Shown: in pieces, positions 1 through 7,705 of the stretch
How the letters are laid out: each line of letters begins with the position of its first letter
How positions within the stretch are numbered: the stretch's first letter is position 1
Assembly: GCA_902529105.1 (NCBI GenBank)
Contig: CABZUW010000012.1
Location: 1 to 36,379 of the forward strand
Length of the DNA stretch: 36,379 bases
From: an uncultured Pelagibacteraceae bacterium
GTDB taxonomy: Bacteria; Pseudomonadota; Alphaproteobacteria; Pelagibacterales; Pelagibacteraceae
Reading direction: 5' to 3'
Position numbers and translations under genes: made by a program
The notes under the pieces: generated by a model
Database searches by the model: none
Told to the model about the DNA's origin: nothing
Seen by the model: the letters and a program-made list of their open reading frames with translations, nothing else

Positions 1-122
1 TCATAAACTTTAGAATCTAAACAATAAGGTATAAAATCTTTATACTTTTCAATATCTAGAACTAATTCAATTAATTTTTGTTTATCAGCTTCAATTAATC
101 TTTTTACTGAGGCCTGAGGCAT
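1..122 (-). CDS. Coenzyme Q-binding COQ10/RatA-like START-domain protein, 5' part only
   Basis: Only the first 40 codons lie in the window; the gene runs off the left edge. The ATG is at 122-120 and the product begins [15 protein letters not shown], followed by a stretch with [15 protein letters not shown]. That resembles the start of RatA/COQ10-type START-domain proteins (family pattern: about LYDLVADVERYPEFLPWC), which bind ubiquinone or a hydrophobic ligand and support respiratory-chain function. In many alphaproteobacteria this gene follows lipA, as here, where it overlaps the lipA 3' end by 32 nt in another frame. The family call rests on 40 residues plus synteny, so it is good but not certain. 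Confidence 0.7.
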   Translation of the reverse strand, partial: MPQASVKRLIEADKQKLIELVLDIEKYKDFIPYCLDSKVY

Positions 123-792
123 TAATTTTTAATCTCTGGGTTTTTAATTTTCTAAAATCTTCATCAGCGTGATAAGAAGATCTTGTTAACGGAGTTGAAG
201 ATACTAATAAAAATCCTTTCGATTTAGCAATTTCACCTAATTCTTTGAATTCATCTGGATGATAATATTTTTCTAATGGAAAATGTTTAGGTGAAGGTTG
301 TAAATATTGGCCTATAGTCAAAAAATCTACTTTAGCTGAAATTAAATCATCCATTACTTGTAAAATTTCATCTTTTTTCTCTCCAAGGCCAACCATTATT
401 CCTGACTTTGTGAAAATATTACTGTCTATCTGTTTTGTATTTTTTAGTAGATCTAAAGATGAAAAATATCTAGCTCCCGGTCTAACCTTTCTGTACAAGC
501 TAGGGACTGTCTCAATATTATGATTAAAAACATCAGGCTTTGCTTCAATCACTTTTTTATATGCATCTCCCTTTCTAAGAAAATCTGGGGTTAGTACTTC
601 AATAGATGTTTTTGGATTTCGCTGTTTCGTCGATACAATTACATCATAAAAGTGATTTGATCCTCCGTCCGGCAAATCATCCCTATCAACTGATGTGATA
701 ACTACATGATTAAGATTTAATTTTTTTACAGCAACAGATATTTTGTAAGGCTCAAATGGATCAAGAGGTTGAGGTTTATCAATTGTTAACAA
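91..792 (-). pseudogene. lipA: Lipoyl synthase, N-terminally truncated (radical-SAM cysteines lost)
   Basis: LipA inserts two sulfurs into octanoyl groups on E2 and GcvH proteins, using a radical-SAM [4Fe-4S] cluster and an auxiliary [4Fe-4S] cluster. The C-terminal two thirds is excellent: [50 protein letters not shown] and the terminal TRSSYHAD serine-ligand motif. Family members are about 310-320 residues, but only 233 codons are open, from a TTG at 792-790. Family-like sequence starts at [10 protein letters not shown] (about 777). Everything before it, including the CX4CX5C and CX3CX2C cluster ligands, is absent, and an in-frame TGA lies at 807-805. The missing part is replaced by the end of ntrY on the other strand, so the gene is cut by a rearrangement or assembly joint. 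As it stands it cannot encode an active enzyme. Confidence 0.85.
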
Positions 793-868
793 GATAGTAT
801 CAGATCACAATGGATCACTAATTTTATCAAATTACGAAAATGGAGCGAGAGTAAATATAAAATTATAA
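773..868 (+). pseudogene. ntrY: 3' remnant of the NtrY sensor kinase
   Basis: This frame is open from a TGA at 770-772 to the TAA at 866-868 and is too short to stand out as an ORF. It reads [16 protein letters not shown] and ends NGARVNIKL. That is the typical end of a histidine-kinase ATPase domain: a G2-box GLxIV, a helix, then D/EHxGxL and a final strand GARxxIxL. The TAA overlaps the ntrX ATG by one base (TAATG), the usual ntrY-ntrX coupling in alphaproteobacteria. About 31 codons survive. Upstream the sequence changes abruptly to antisense lipA, so the rest of ntrY (membrane, HAMP, PAS and HisKA regions) is not here. The identification as ntrY comes from its position before ntrX. Confidence 0.75.
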
Positions 869-2223
869 TGACTACAGAGATTTTAATAATAGATGACAAT
901 TCAGAAATAAGAACTATTCTAGAGGAAATACTTTCTGAAACAGGATATAAGACCAGATTAGCCGCAAATTATAATCAAGCTTTATCTGAAATTGATAAAA
1001 AATTACCTGATGTTGCAATAATTGACGTAAAACTTGATAAAAGTGACAATGATGGGATTGAGTTATTAAATCATATTAAGACAAAAAATAATGACATTCC
1101 AGTTATTATTATCTCAGGACATGCAAATATAGAAATGGCAGTTAAGTCTTTAAAGTCAGGAGCCTTTGAATTTATACAAAAACCTTTTGATAAGAACCGA
1201 TTAGTAAACTTTGTTAAAAGAGCAACAGAAAATATAAAACTTAAAAATGAAAATAAGAGTTTAAGATCTAAACTTTTCCATTCATTTGATTTAATTGGAA
1301 AAAGTCAAAATATTCTATCTATCAAAGATCAAATAAATAAATTAGCTTTATCTGATAGTCGAATTTTTATAACAGGACCAACAGGCTCAGGAAAAGAATT
1401 AATAGCTAGAAAAATACATAAAAAGTCAAATAGATCTGATAACGCTTTTGTAATATTAAATGGAGCATTGTTAGATGTTAAAAAATATGAACAAGAACTT
1501 TTTGGAGAAGAACTTAGCGATGGTTCAATTTCTTATGGAGCATTAGAGAAAGCAACTGGTGGTTTTTTATTAATAGACGAAGTTACTGAAATTCCTTTAG
1601 AAACACAGTCTAAGATACTTAGAGTAGTCATTGACCAAAAATTTAAAAGAATTAACGGAAATCATGATATTAAAGTAGATGTAAGAATTGTTTGTTCAAC
1701 AAGTAAAGATATTAAAAAAGAAATTATAAATGGAAACTTTAGAGAAGATCTTTTTCATAGATTGAATGTTTTTAATATTAACATTGAACCATTGAGTAAA
1801 AGAATTGAAGATATTCCTCATTTAATCGAATATTTTATTGAGGAAATTTGTAAAAATTATAATAGAAGAAAATTTAAAATAACTAATAGTAATTACTTAT
1901 TAAGTTATAATTGGCCAGGAAATGTTAGAGAATTAAGAAATTTGATTGAGAGGATTGCAATATTAGAGACAGGAAATGATAATGAAAAAATATTGGATAT
2001 AATTAAAGAGTCGCTATCTAAATCATCCGAAGAATTGTTTTCTATTACAGAGAATTTATCTGTACCGTTAAGAGAGGCACGTGAAAATTTTGAAAAAGAG
2101 TATCTCACAACGCAAATCAAAAAATTTGGAGGAAATATCTCAAAAACAGCTAAATTCGTGGGTATGGAGAGATCTGCGTTACATCGTAAACTGAAGTTGT
2201 TAGGGGTAAAAGATTTAAATTAG
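868..2223 (+). CDS. ntrX: NtrX-type response regulator (receiver, AAA+, Fis HTH)
   Basis: NtrX is the response regulator partner of NtrY, linked in alphaproteobacteria to nitrogen metabolism and redox control. The receiver domain is at about 3-120, with D9, D10, phospho-acceptor D53 and K105. The AAA+ domain is at about 140-370, with Walker A GPTGSGKE at 170-177, Walker B LLIDE at 234-238 and the NWPGNVREL motif. A Fis-type helix-turn-helix closes the protein (NISKTAKFVGMERSALHRKL). The sigma-54-contacting GAFTGA loop is missing: where it should lie the protein reads SDGSISYGALEKATGGF. That fits a regulator that no longer works through sigma-54, a factor reported absent from SAR11. It overlaps the ntrY stop by 1 nt and abuts trkA with no gap. 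Its upstream promoter region and kinase are cut away at the lipA joint. Confidence 0.92.
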   Translation: MTTEILIIDDNSEIRTILEEILSETGYKTRLAANYNQALSEIDKKLPDVAIIDVKLDKSDNDGIELLNHIKTKNNDIPVIIISGHANIEMAVKSLKSGAFEFIQKPFDKNRLVNFVKRATENIKLKNENKSLRSKLFHSFDLIGKSQNILSIKDQINKLALSDSRIFITGPTGSGKELIARKIHKKSNRSDNAFVILNGALLDVKKYEQELFGEELSDGSISYGALEKATGGFLLIDEVTEIPLETQSKILRVVIDQKFKRINGNHDIKVDVRIVCSTSKDIKKEIINGNFREDLFHRLNVFNINIEPLSKRIEDIPHLIEYFIEEICKNYNRRKFKITNSNYLLSYNWPGNVRELRNLIERIAILETGNDNEKILDIIKESLSKSSEELFSITENLSVPLREARENFEKEYLTTQIKKFGGNISKTAKFVGMERSALHRKLKLLGVKDLN

Positions 2224-3597
2224 ATGAATATTATTATTTGTGGTGCCGGTAGAGTAGGGTACACCATTTCTAAATTATTGACTGAACAAAATCATTCAGT
2301 AACTGTAATTGACCAATCTAGTGATGATATTCAAAAAATAAATGAAAATTTAGATGTAAAGGCAATCGTAGGTAAAGCTACTTCTCCAATAATTCTTGAA
2401 AAAGCTGACACAAAAGATGCTGATATGATTATAGCTGTTACTAGAAATGATGAAATTAATATGCTTATTTGTCAAATAGCTTCAACTTTATTCAATGTAC
2501 CTAAAAAAATTGCTAGAATAAGATCTCAAGAATATTTAAATCCAAAATTTTCCTCATTATTTAGTAAAGAAAATTTACCAATTGATTTTATAATTTCACC
2601 TGAATTAGAAATTGCAAAATCCATACAAAGAAAATTAGAGGCACCTGGAGCTTTAGATAATATTCCATTTGCAGAGAATAAAATTAGATTATTAGAAATT
2701 CTAATAGAAAAAAATTGTCCGTTGGTTAAGACAAAATTAAACGAAATTACAAAAAAATATCCTAATTTAAATGCAAATATTTTAGGTGTTATAAGAGATC
2801 GTAAATTTATTTTTTTAAAAAAAAATGATATGATGCAAGTCAACGATCAAGCATATGTAATCATTAACTCATCTCAATTAGGCGAGACACTAAATGCATT
2901 TGGTCATAATGAGAAAATTTCAAAAAAAATATTAATTATAGGAGGAGGCAATATCGGATTCAATTTAGCAAAAAACCTAGAAATTTCTGTAGAAGATATA
3001 CGTATTAAAATTATCGAAAAGGATAAAGAGAGAGCTGAATTAATCGCAAATGAACTTAATAATTCAATTGTTATTAATGGAAACGGATTAGATGAGGATA
3101 TATTAGAGGAAGCAAATCTATCAGAAGTAGAAACTGTAATTGCTCTAACTAATGACGACGAAGATAATCTTATGGCGAGCGTAATGGTTGAAAAATTTTC
3201 ACAAAATAAAAGAACAATGGCATTAATTAATAAACCAAATTACTCTTTGCTTCAATCATCTCTAAAAATTGATGATTTAATCGACCCTAGAATGGATACT
3301 GTTTCTACAATTTTAAAACATGTCCACAAAGGCACGATTGAAACTGCATATACAATTCTTAATGGTGAGTATGAAGTTATAGAAGCTGATATAATTGAAA
3401 CTTCTGAATTAATTAATAAAGAACTTAAAAATGCAAACTTGCCTGATGAAATCAGAATAGGTGCAATTCTGAGAGACGACAAAGTTTTAATACCACGTTC
3501 AAACTCTAAATTTGAAAAAGGTGACAAAGTAGTTTTTTTAACTAATAGTGATCAAATATCCTTAGTAGAAAATATGTTTAGAATTAGCTCAATATAA
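2224..3597 (+). CDS. trkA: Trk potassium uptake regulatory subunit TrkA
   Basis: TrkA is a cytoplasmic NAD(H)-binding protein that gates the TrkH potassium channel. At 457 residues it has the usual length and the usual two RCK halves. The first Rossmann fold opens with IIICGAGRVGYT (residues 3-14) and the second with IIGGGNIGFN (about 238-247). Each is followed by a TrkA-C-like region, the second ending with KGDKVVFLTN near the C terminus. It begins directly after the ntrX stop and ends 3 nt before trkH, so the three genes form one transcription unit. Placement of trkA behind ntrYX is common in alphaproteobacteria. Confidence 0.95.
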   Translation: MNIIICGAGRVGYTISKLLTEQNHSVTVIDQSSDDIQKINENLDVKAIVGKATSPIILEKADTKDADMIIAVTRNDEINMLICQIASTLFNVPKKIARIRSQEYLNPKFSSLFSKENLPIDFIISPELEIAKSIQRKLEAPGALDNIPFAENKIRLLEILIEKNCPLVKTKLNEITKKYPNLNANILGVIRDRKFIFLKKNDMMQVNDQAYVIINSSQLGETLNAFGHNEKISKKILIIGGGNIGFNLAKNLEISVEDIRIKIIEKDKERAELIANELNNSIVINGNGLDEDILEEANLSEVETVIALTNDDEDNLMASVMVEKFSQNKRTMALINKPNYSLLQSSLKIDDLIDPRMDTVSTILKHVHKGTIETAYTILNGEYEVIEADIIETSELINKELKNANLPDEIRIGAILRDDKVLIPRSNSKFEKGDKVVFLTNSDQISLVENMFRISSI

Positions 3598-3600
3598 TTA

Positions 3601-5004
3601 ATGAATAAATATAGTTTATTTTTTTTGGCTAGTTTTTCATTATTCATATCATTTTTATCTCTATTAAATATTGTATATTCTTACTATTTTAACTTGTACC
3701 TAAATTTAAATAGTTATTTTTCCTCCTTAATAATTTCTTTAATTATCGCAATTTTATTATTTTTTATAAAAGCTAAAGATGTAAAACTCTCAATTTATAA
3801 CAAAATTTTAACAGTTGTTATTGGATATCTTTTATTTCCTATTTTAATTTCATTACCTTATTATTTTAGTATTTATAATATTTCATATATAAATAGTTAT
3901 TTTGAAGCCATATCAGGGTTTACATCGACAGGTTTTTCAATTTTTGATAACATTAAACAAATAGATCAAAGCATAATCTTATGGCGATCTACCTCACAGT
4001 GGATAGGTGGACTGTACTTTTTATTTTCATTGTTAATTTTAATTGATATTTTTGATGAAAATATAAAAAAAACACTGACAAATTTTTTCTCTTTTAACTC
4101 CTCAGAGATCCTAAAACAATCAATTAAAGTATTTGCTATATATTTAGCTCTTACTTTATTTACTTATATTATTTTGAAATTTATAAATTTTAGAGATTTT
4201 GATGCATTTAATTTTGCTTTAACTATTATTTCCTCAGGTGGTTTTAAACCAGTAAATGAAATTGATTACATCTTAAATACTAATTTTAAAATTATTATAT
4301 TCTCACTAATACTATTAATTTCTTTTTTCAGTATTTTTTTAACCTACAATTTACTTTTCTTAAAAAATAAGTATTTAAATTTTTTTACTGAAGATCTCTA
4401 TTTATTGATTTATTTAATATCTATAATCTTTTTGTTTTTTATTTTTTTTAATAAAAATAATTTTCCACTTTTACTTTTTGGTATTACTTCTAGTGTATCA
4501 AATATTGGGATTTATTTTGCAAAGACTAATGTTGAATTGTCTTTCATATTCATTATTTTTGTTATCATCGGAGGATCTCTTTTTTCAACAAGTTCTGGTA
4601 TTAGATTTTTCAAAATAGTAACTTTGTTTAAGTTCTCTATAAATGAGTTACTTTCCTACACAAAACCAAAACAAGTTTTTCTTAATAAAGATTTATTTAA
4701 TGCTTCAAATATAAATTTTAATGTTATAAATAAATATTTTTTAAGTATATTGATATTTATTGTTTCTTTAATTGTAATTACAACTTTGTTATCTATATCA
4801 GGATTATCTTTTATTAATTCATTTAAAATTGGAAGTTTAGCAATTATGAACACTGCTAGTTCGAGCTTATTTAATCTTGAAAATTTTGATTTTTATAATC
4901 AAAATAACTTTTTTAAGTCTTCATTGATTTTATTTATGATAATCGGAAGAGTTGAATTTATTACAATATTAATTTTATTAAAAAAATATCTTTTCAAAAA
5001 CTAG
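3601..5004 (+). CDS. trkH: Trk/Ktr-type potassium transporter membrane subunit
   Basis: This integral membrane protein of 467 residues with about ten or more hydrophobic segments forms the K+ pathway regulated by TrkA. Selectivity-filter regions can be read at SGFTSTGFS (105-113), SSGGFKP (211-217), a third around SSVSNIG and a degenerate fourth around NTASSSLFN. The first is closest to the TrkH/KtrB filter pattern. The protein is extremely Phe/Ile/Leu/Asn-rich, reflecting A+T bias. It follows trkA by 3 nt and is the last gene of the ntrX-trkA-trkH unit; tRNA-Arg lies 31 nt downstream. TrkH rather than KtrB is preferred because its partner is a double-RCK TrkA. Confidence 0.9.
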   Translation: MNKYSLFFLASFSLFISFLSLLNIVYSYYFNLYLNLNSYFSSLIISLIIAILLFFIKAKDVKLSIYNKILTVVIGYLLFPILISLPYYFSIYNISYINSYFEAISGFTSTGFSIFDNIKQIDQSIILWRSTSQWIGGLYFLFSLLILIDIFDENIKKTLTNFFSFNSSEILKQSIKVFAIYLALTLFTYIILKFINFRDFDAFNFALTIISSGGFKPVNEIDYILNTNFKIIIFSLILLISFFSIFLTYNLLFLKNKYLNFFTEDLYLLIYLISIIFLFFIFFNKNNFPLLLFGITSSVSNIGIYFAKTNVELSFIFIIFVIIGGSLFSTSSGIRFFKIVTLFKFSINELLSYTKPKQVFLNKDLFNASNINFNVINKYFLSILIFIVSLIVITTLLSISGLSFINSFKIGSLAIMNTASSSLFNLENFDFYNQNNFFKSSLILFMIIGRVEFITILILLKKYLFKN

Positions 5005-5035
5005 AAAGGTATTATAACTCTTAATTATCGTTTAT

Positions 5036-5112
5036 GCGCCCTTAGCTCAGCTGGATAGAGCAACGGTTTTCTAAACCGTGGGTCGGAGGTTCGAATCCTT
5101 CAGGGCGCGCCA
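5036..5112 (+). tRNA. tRNA-Arg (anticodon TCT)
   Basis: A complete cloverleaf can be drawn. The acceptor stem is GCGCCCT with AGGGCGC, the D arm is GCTCAGCTGGATAGAGC, and the anticodon stem ACGGT/ACCGT encloses the loop TTTCTAA with anticodon TCT. The T arm is GGAGG-TTCGAAT-CCTTC, followed by discriminator G and an encoded CCA at 5110-5112. It reads AGA/AGG, and AGA is the dominant Arg codon in this window. Confidence 0.96.
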
Positions 5113-5180
5113 TAAATATCAATAAATACTTATAATTTTATCATTGATGAGTAATTAACTTTCTGCTTTACTTGCCATAT

Positions 5181-5214
5181 TCAAAAATAAATTTTTGAAG
5201 ATTTGTTAACAAAT
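5181..5214. promoter_or_regulatory. Two adjacent palindromes in the aapJ leader
   Basis: TCAAAAATAAATTTTTGA (5181-5198) is an 8-bp perfect inverted repeat with a 2-nt centre. ATTTGTTAACAAAT (5201-5214) is a perfect 14-bp palindrome. They end 25 nt before the aapJ ATG. Palindromes of this size usually mark dimeric regulator sites. The regulator is unknown; a nitrogen-responsive one would fit an amino-acid transporter, but nothing in the sequence proves it. Simple A/T palindromes also arise by chance in DNA this AT-rich. Confidence 0.4.
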
Positions 5215-5238
5215 AAACGAACGAGAAGAGGAATAATA

Positions 5239-6279
5239 ATGTTCAAATTAATTAAACAATTTACTTCTTTTGTTGCAATGGTAGCGGTGTTGTTTGCATT
5301 TACTACTGAAACTATGGCAGCGAAAAAGTCAAAAACATTAAAAAACACTCAGAAAAAAGGTTTTGTGAGATGTGGTGTTTCACAAGGTCTTCCTGGTTTC
5401 TCAAATGCTGATGCATCTGGTAACTGGACTGGTGTTGACGTTGATGTATGTAGAGCAGTAGCTGCTGCTGTATTAGGTGATGCAAATAAAGTTAAATTTA
5501 CTCCACTTAGTGCAAAAGAAAGATTTACAGCTCTAACATCCGGAGAAATTGATGTTTTATCAAGAAATACTACTTGGACACTTTCAAGAGATGCTGACAT
5601 AGGATTAACTTTTGTTGGTGTAAACTTTTATGATGGTCAAGGTTTCATGGTAAGAAAAAGCTCTGGAATCACTTCAACGAGTCAATTTAAAGACGGTATT
5701 TCAGCATGTACTAATATTGGTACAACAACCGAGTTAAATATGAGAGACTTTTTTAATTCAAAAGGTATTTCATACGAGCCTGTAGCTTTCGAAAAAGCTG
5801 ACGAAGTTGTTGCTGCTTATGATGCTGGTAGATGTGATACATATACAACTGATAAATCTGGTTTAGCTGCTCAAAGAACAAAAATGAGTAATCCAGATGA
5901 GCATATTGTATTGCCCGAAACAATTTCAAAAGAACCACTTGGACCTGTTGTTAGGCAAGGTGATTCTGTGTGGGAAGATATTGTAAGATGGTCTTTAAAC
6001 ACTATGATCGAGGCTGAAGAGTATGGAATTACGTCAGCTAATGCAGATTCTATGAAAACTTCTGACAATCCAGCAATTAAAAGATTAGTTGGTGCAGAAG
6101 GTGAATTAGGTGCTGCTTTTGGTCTAGACAATGAGTGGAGTTTAAGAATTATCAAGCAAGTTGGTAACTATGGAGAAAGCTATAAGAGAAATATCGCTGA
6201 TCCTGGTATTCTACCAGACAGGGGTCCAAATGAGTTATGGACAAAAGGCGGAATTTTATACGTACCACCAGCAAGATAA
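5239..6279 (+). CDS. aapJ: General L-amino-acid ABC transporter, periplasmic binding protein
   Basis: This is the solute receptor for the broad-range L-amino-acid importer AapJQMP (BztABCD/YhdWXYZ family). The start chosen is the ATG at 5239, preceded by AGAAGAGG, rather than an in-frame TTG at 5203 that would add 12 non-signal residues. The resulting N terminus, MFKLIKQFTSF with a hydrophobic core, is a Sec signal peptide ending ETMA|AKK. The mature part has the family-typical VRCGVSQGLPGFSN, GVDVDVCRAVAAAVLGD, RNTTWTLSRD and a C terminus with GPNELWTKGG. At 346 residues it has the expected length. It is separated from aapQ by a strong hairpin with a T tract, so most transcripts probably end after this gene, giving an excess of receptor over membrane subunits. 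Confidence 0.95.
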   Translation: MFKLIKQFTSFVAMVAVLFAFTTETMAAKKSKTLKNTQKKGFVRCGVSQGLPGFSNADASGNWTGVDVDVCRAVAAAVLGDANKVKFTPLSAKERFTALTSGEIDVLSRNTTWTLSRDADIGLTFVGVNFYDGQGFMVRKSSGITSTSQFKDGISACTNIGTTTELNMRDFFNSKGISYEPVAFEKADEVVAAYDAGRCDTYTTDKSGLAAQRTKMSNPDEHIVLPETISKEPLGPVVRQGDSVWEDIVRWSLNTMIEAEEYGITSANADSMKTSDNPAIKRLVGAEGELGAAFGLDNEWSLRIIKQVGNYGESYKRNIADPGILPDRGPNELWTKGGILYVPPAR

Positions 6280-6300
6280 GGCTTATTAAATAAGTTTAAA

Positions 6301-6330
6301 AAGGGCTAGATTTTTCTAGCCCTTTTTTTT
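6301..6330 (+). terminator. Intrinsic terminator/attenuator between aapJ and aapQ
   Basis: AAGGGCTAGA (6301-6310) pairs perfectly with TCTAGCCCTT (6315-6324) across a TTTT loop and runs into a T tract to 6330. It lies inside the aap operon, so it should act as a partial terminator. The aapQ ATG begins only 14 nt after the T tract. Confidence 0.9.
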
Positions 6331-6343
6331 ATTGTCCGTAAGA

Positions 6344-7705
6344 ATGAAATTTAGAATTTTAGCTTACTTATTTTTTTTTGTTGGAACTGCAGATCTATTT
6401 ATAAAAATTTTCTATGGAAATATATTTAGCGACTTAACAGAAGATTACTACGAAATTGCAAATCCAATACTGGTATTTACACCAGTTTTATTTTTCTCAA
6501 TTGGAGGCATATTTTTAAAGGAGTCAAAAGTAAGTCTAACCCTAGAAAATTTTGGTACATCTAGAATTAAATATTACTCTCCTCAATTTATATGTTTATC
6601 CGTTGTAGTATTAATTTTCTTATTTTTTACGTTCAATGCTCAAATGAATATGGAAAATAGAGGTATAGATTTTGGTTTTGGTTTTTTAACTCAAGAAGCT
6701 TCGTTTGATATGCAATTTAGTCTGATGGATTATGATGGTCAAGATCCTTATTGGTGGGCTTATGTTGTAGCATTATTAAATACATTATTAGTTGCAGTTT
6801 TAGGAATTATATTTTGTACAATTATAGGTGTCATTGTTGGTATAGCTAGATTGTCTCCAAATTTTTTAATAAGAAATAGTGCTGCTTGGTATGTAGAGTT
6901 TTTTCGAAATATACCATTATTATTACAAATATTTTTTTGGTATTATGCAGCCCTAAGAGCACTTCCTTTACCTCAAGATGCAAGTCCATTATTTGGTGTC
7001 ACTTATTTAACTATTAAGGGATACTATATGCCTGCTTTTATATGGAATAATTTAAATATATTCCTTTACTCAATTCTAGCTGCAATAATATCTATTATTT
7101 TTATTAGATATTATGCAAATAAATTAAGAGACAATGAAGGAAAACAAATTCCAGTATTTTATATTTCTTTAATTATATTATTTATACTACCAGCTTTAAC
7201 ATTTTTAGCAGGAGGAGTTTCATTAAATTTCGAGATACCAGTTTTAAAGCAGCTATCAGCTACCTCATTTATATATGACGGAGGTATAGCTGTTCCACCA
7301 GAGTTAATTGCACTTACATTAGCTTTATCCTTATATACAGCGACATTTGTAGCAGAGTGTGTAAGAGCAGGTATACAAGGTATAAGTAAGGGTCAAAAAG
7401 AAGCTGCTGCATCATTGGGTCTTACACCTAATCAGGTTTTAAAACTTGTAATTATGCCTCAAGCATTAAGAATAATAATACCACCAACTACAAACCAATA
7501 TCTTAATTTAACAAAAAATTCTTCATTAGCTGCGGCTATAGCATATCCAGACCTTGTTTTAGTTTTTGCGGGAACAGCTTTGATGCAAACTGGAAGAGCA
7601 ATAGAAATTGTATCTATTACAATGTTAACATATTTATCCATAAGCCTAGCAATCGCTGCATTAATGAATTGGTATAATAAACTAATTGAGATCAAGGAAA
7701 AATAA
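6344..7705 (+). CDS. aapQ: General L-amino-acid ABC transporter, permease subunit AapQ
   Basis: This is one of the two inner-membrane permeases that form the AapQMP translocation pore. It has several N-terminal membrane helices. The BPD-transport domain is split, with one half from about 150 and one after about 330, and ends in the EAA loop EAAASLGLTPNQVLKLVI. The start used is the ATG at 6344. An in-frame TTG at 6332 would sit against the terminator T tract and adds only four residues. No convincing Shine-Dalgarno is visible, only GTAAGA. The stop overlaps the aapM ATG (TAATG), so the two permeases are translationally coupled. Length (453) is somewhat longer than the usual roughly 400 because of the hydrophobic N-terminal extension. 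Confidence 0.93.
   Translation: MKFRILAYLFFFVGTADLFIKIFYGNIFSDLTEDYYEIANPILVFTPVLFFSIGGIFLKESKVSLTLENFGTSRIKYYSPQFICLSVVVLIFLFFTFNAQMNMENRGIDFGFGFLTQEASFDMQFSLMDYDGQDPYWWAYVVALLNTLLVAVLGIIFCTIIGVIVGIARLSPNFLIRNSAAWYVEFFRNIPLLLQIFFWYYAALRALPLPQDASPLFGVTYLTIKGYYMPAFIWNNLNIFLYSILAAIISIIFIRYYANKLRDNEGKQIPVFYISLIILFILPALTFLAGGVSLNFEIPVLKQLSATSFIYDGGIAVPPELIALTLALSLYTATFVAECVRAGIQGISKGQKEAAASLGLTPNQVLKLVIMPQALRIIIPPTTNQYLNLTKNSSLAAAIAYPDLVLVFAGTALMQTGRAIEIVSITMLTYLSISLAIAALMNWYNKLIEIKEK

Noticed and set aside
5203..5238. Extended TTG start for aapJ
   Set aside because: It adds residues that spoil the signal peptide and lies on a palindrome; the ATG at 5239 has a good ribosome site.
5349..6155. Minus-strand ORFs inside aapJ
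   Set aside because: They mirror a well-conserved binding-protein gene, have no ribosome sites and show no domain; they are frame shadows.
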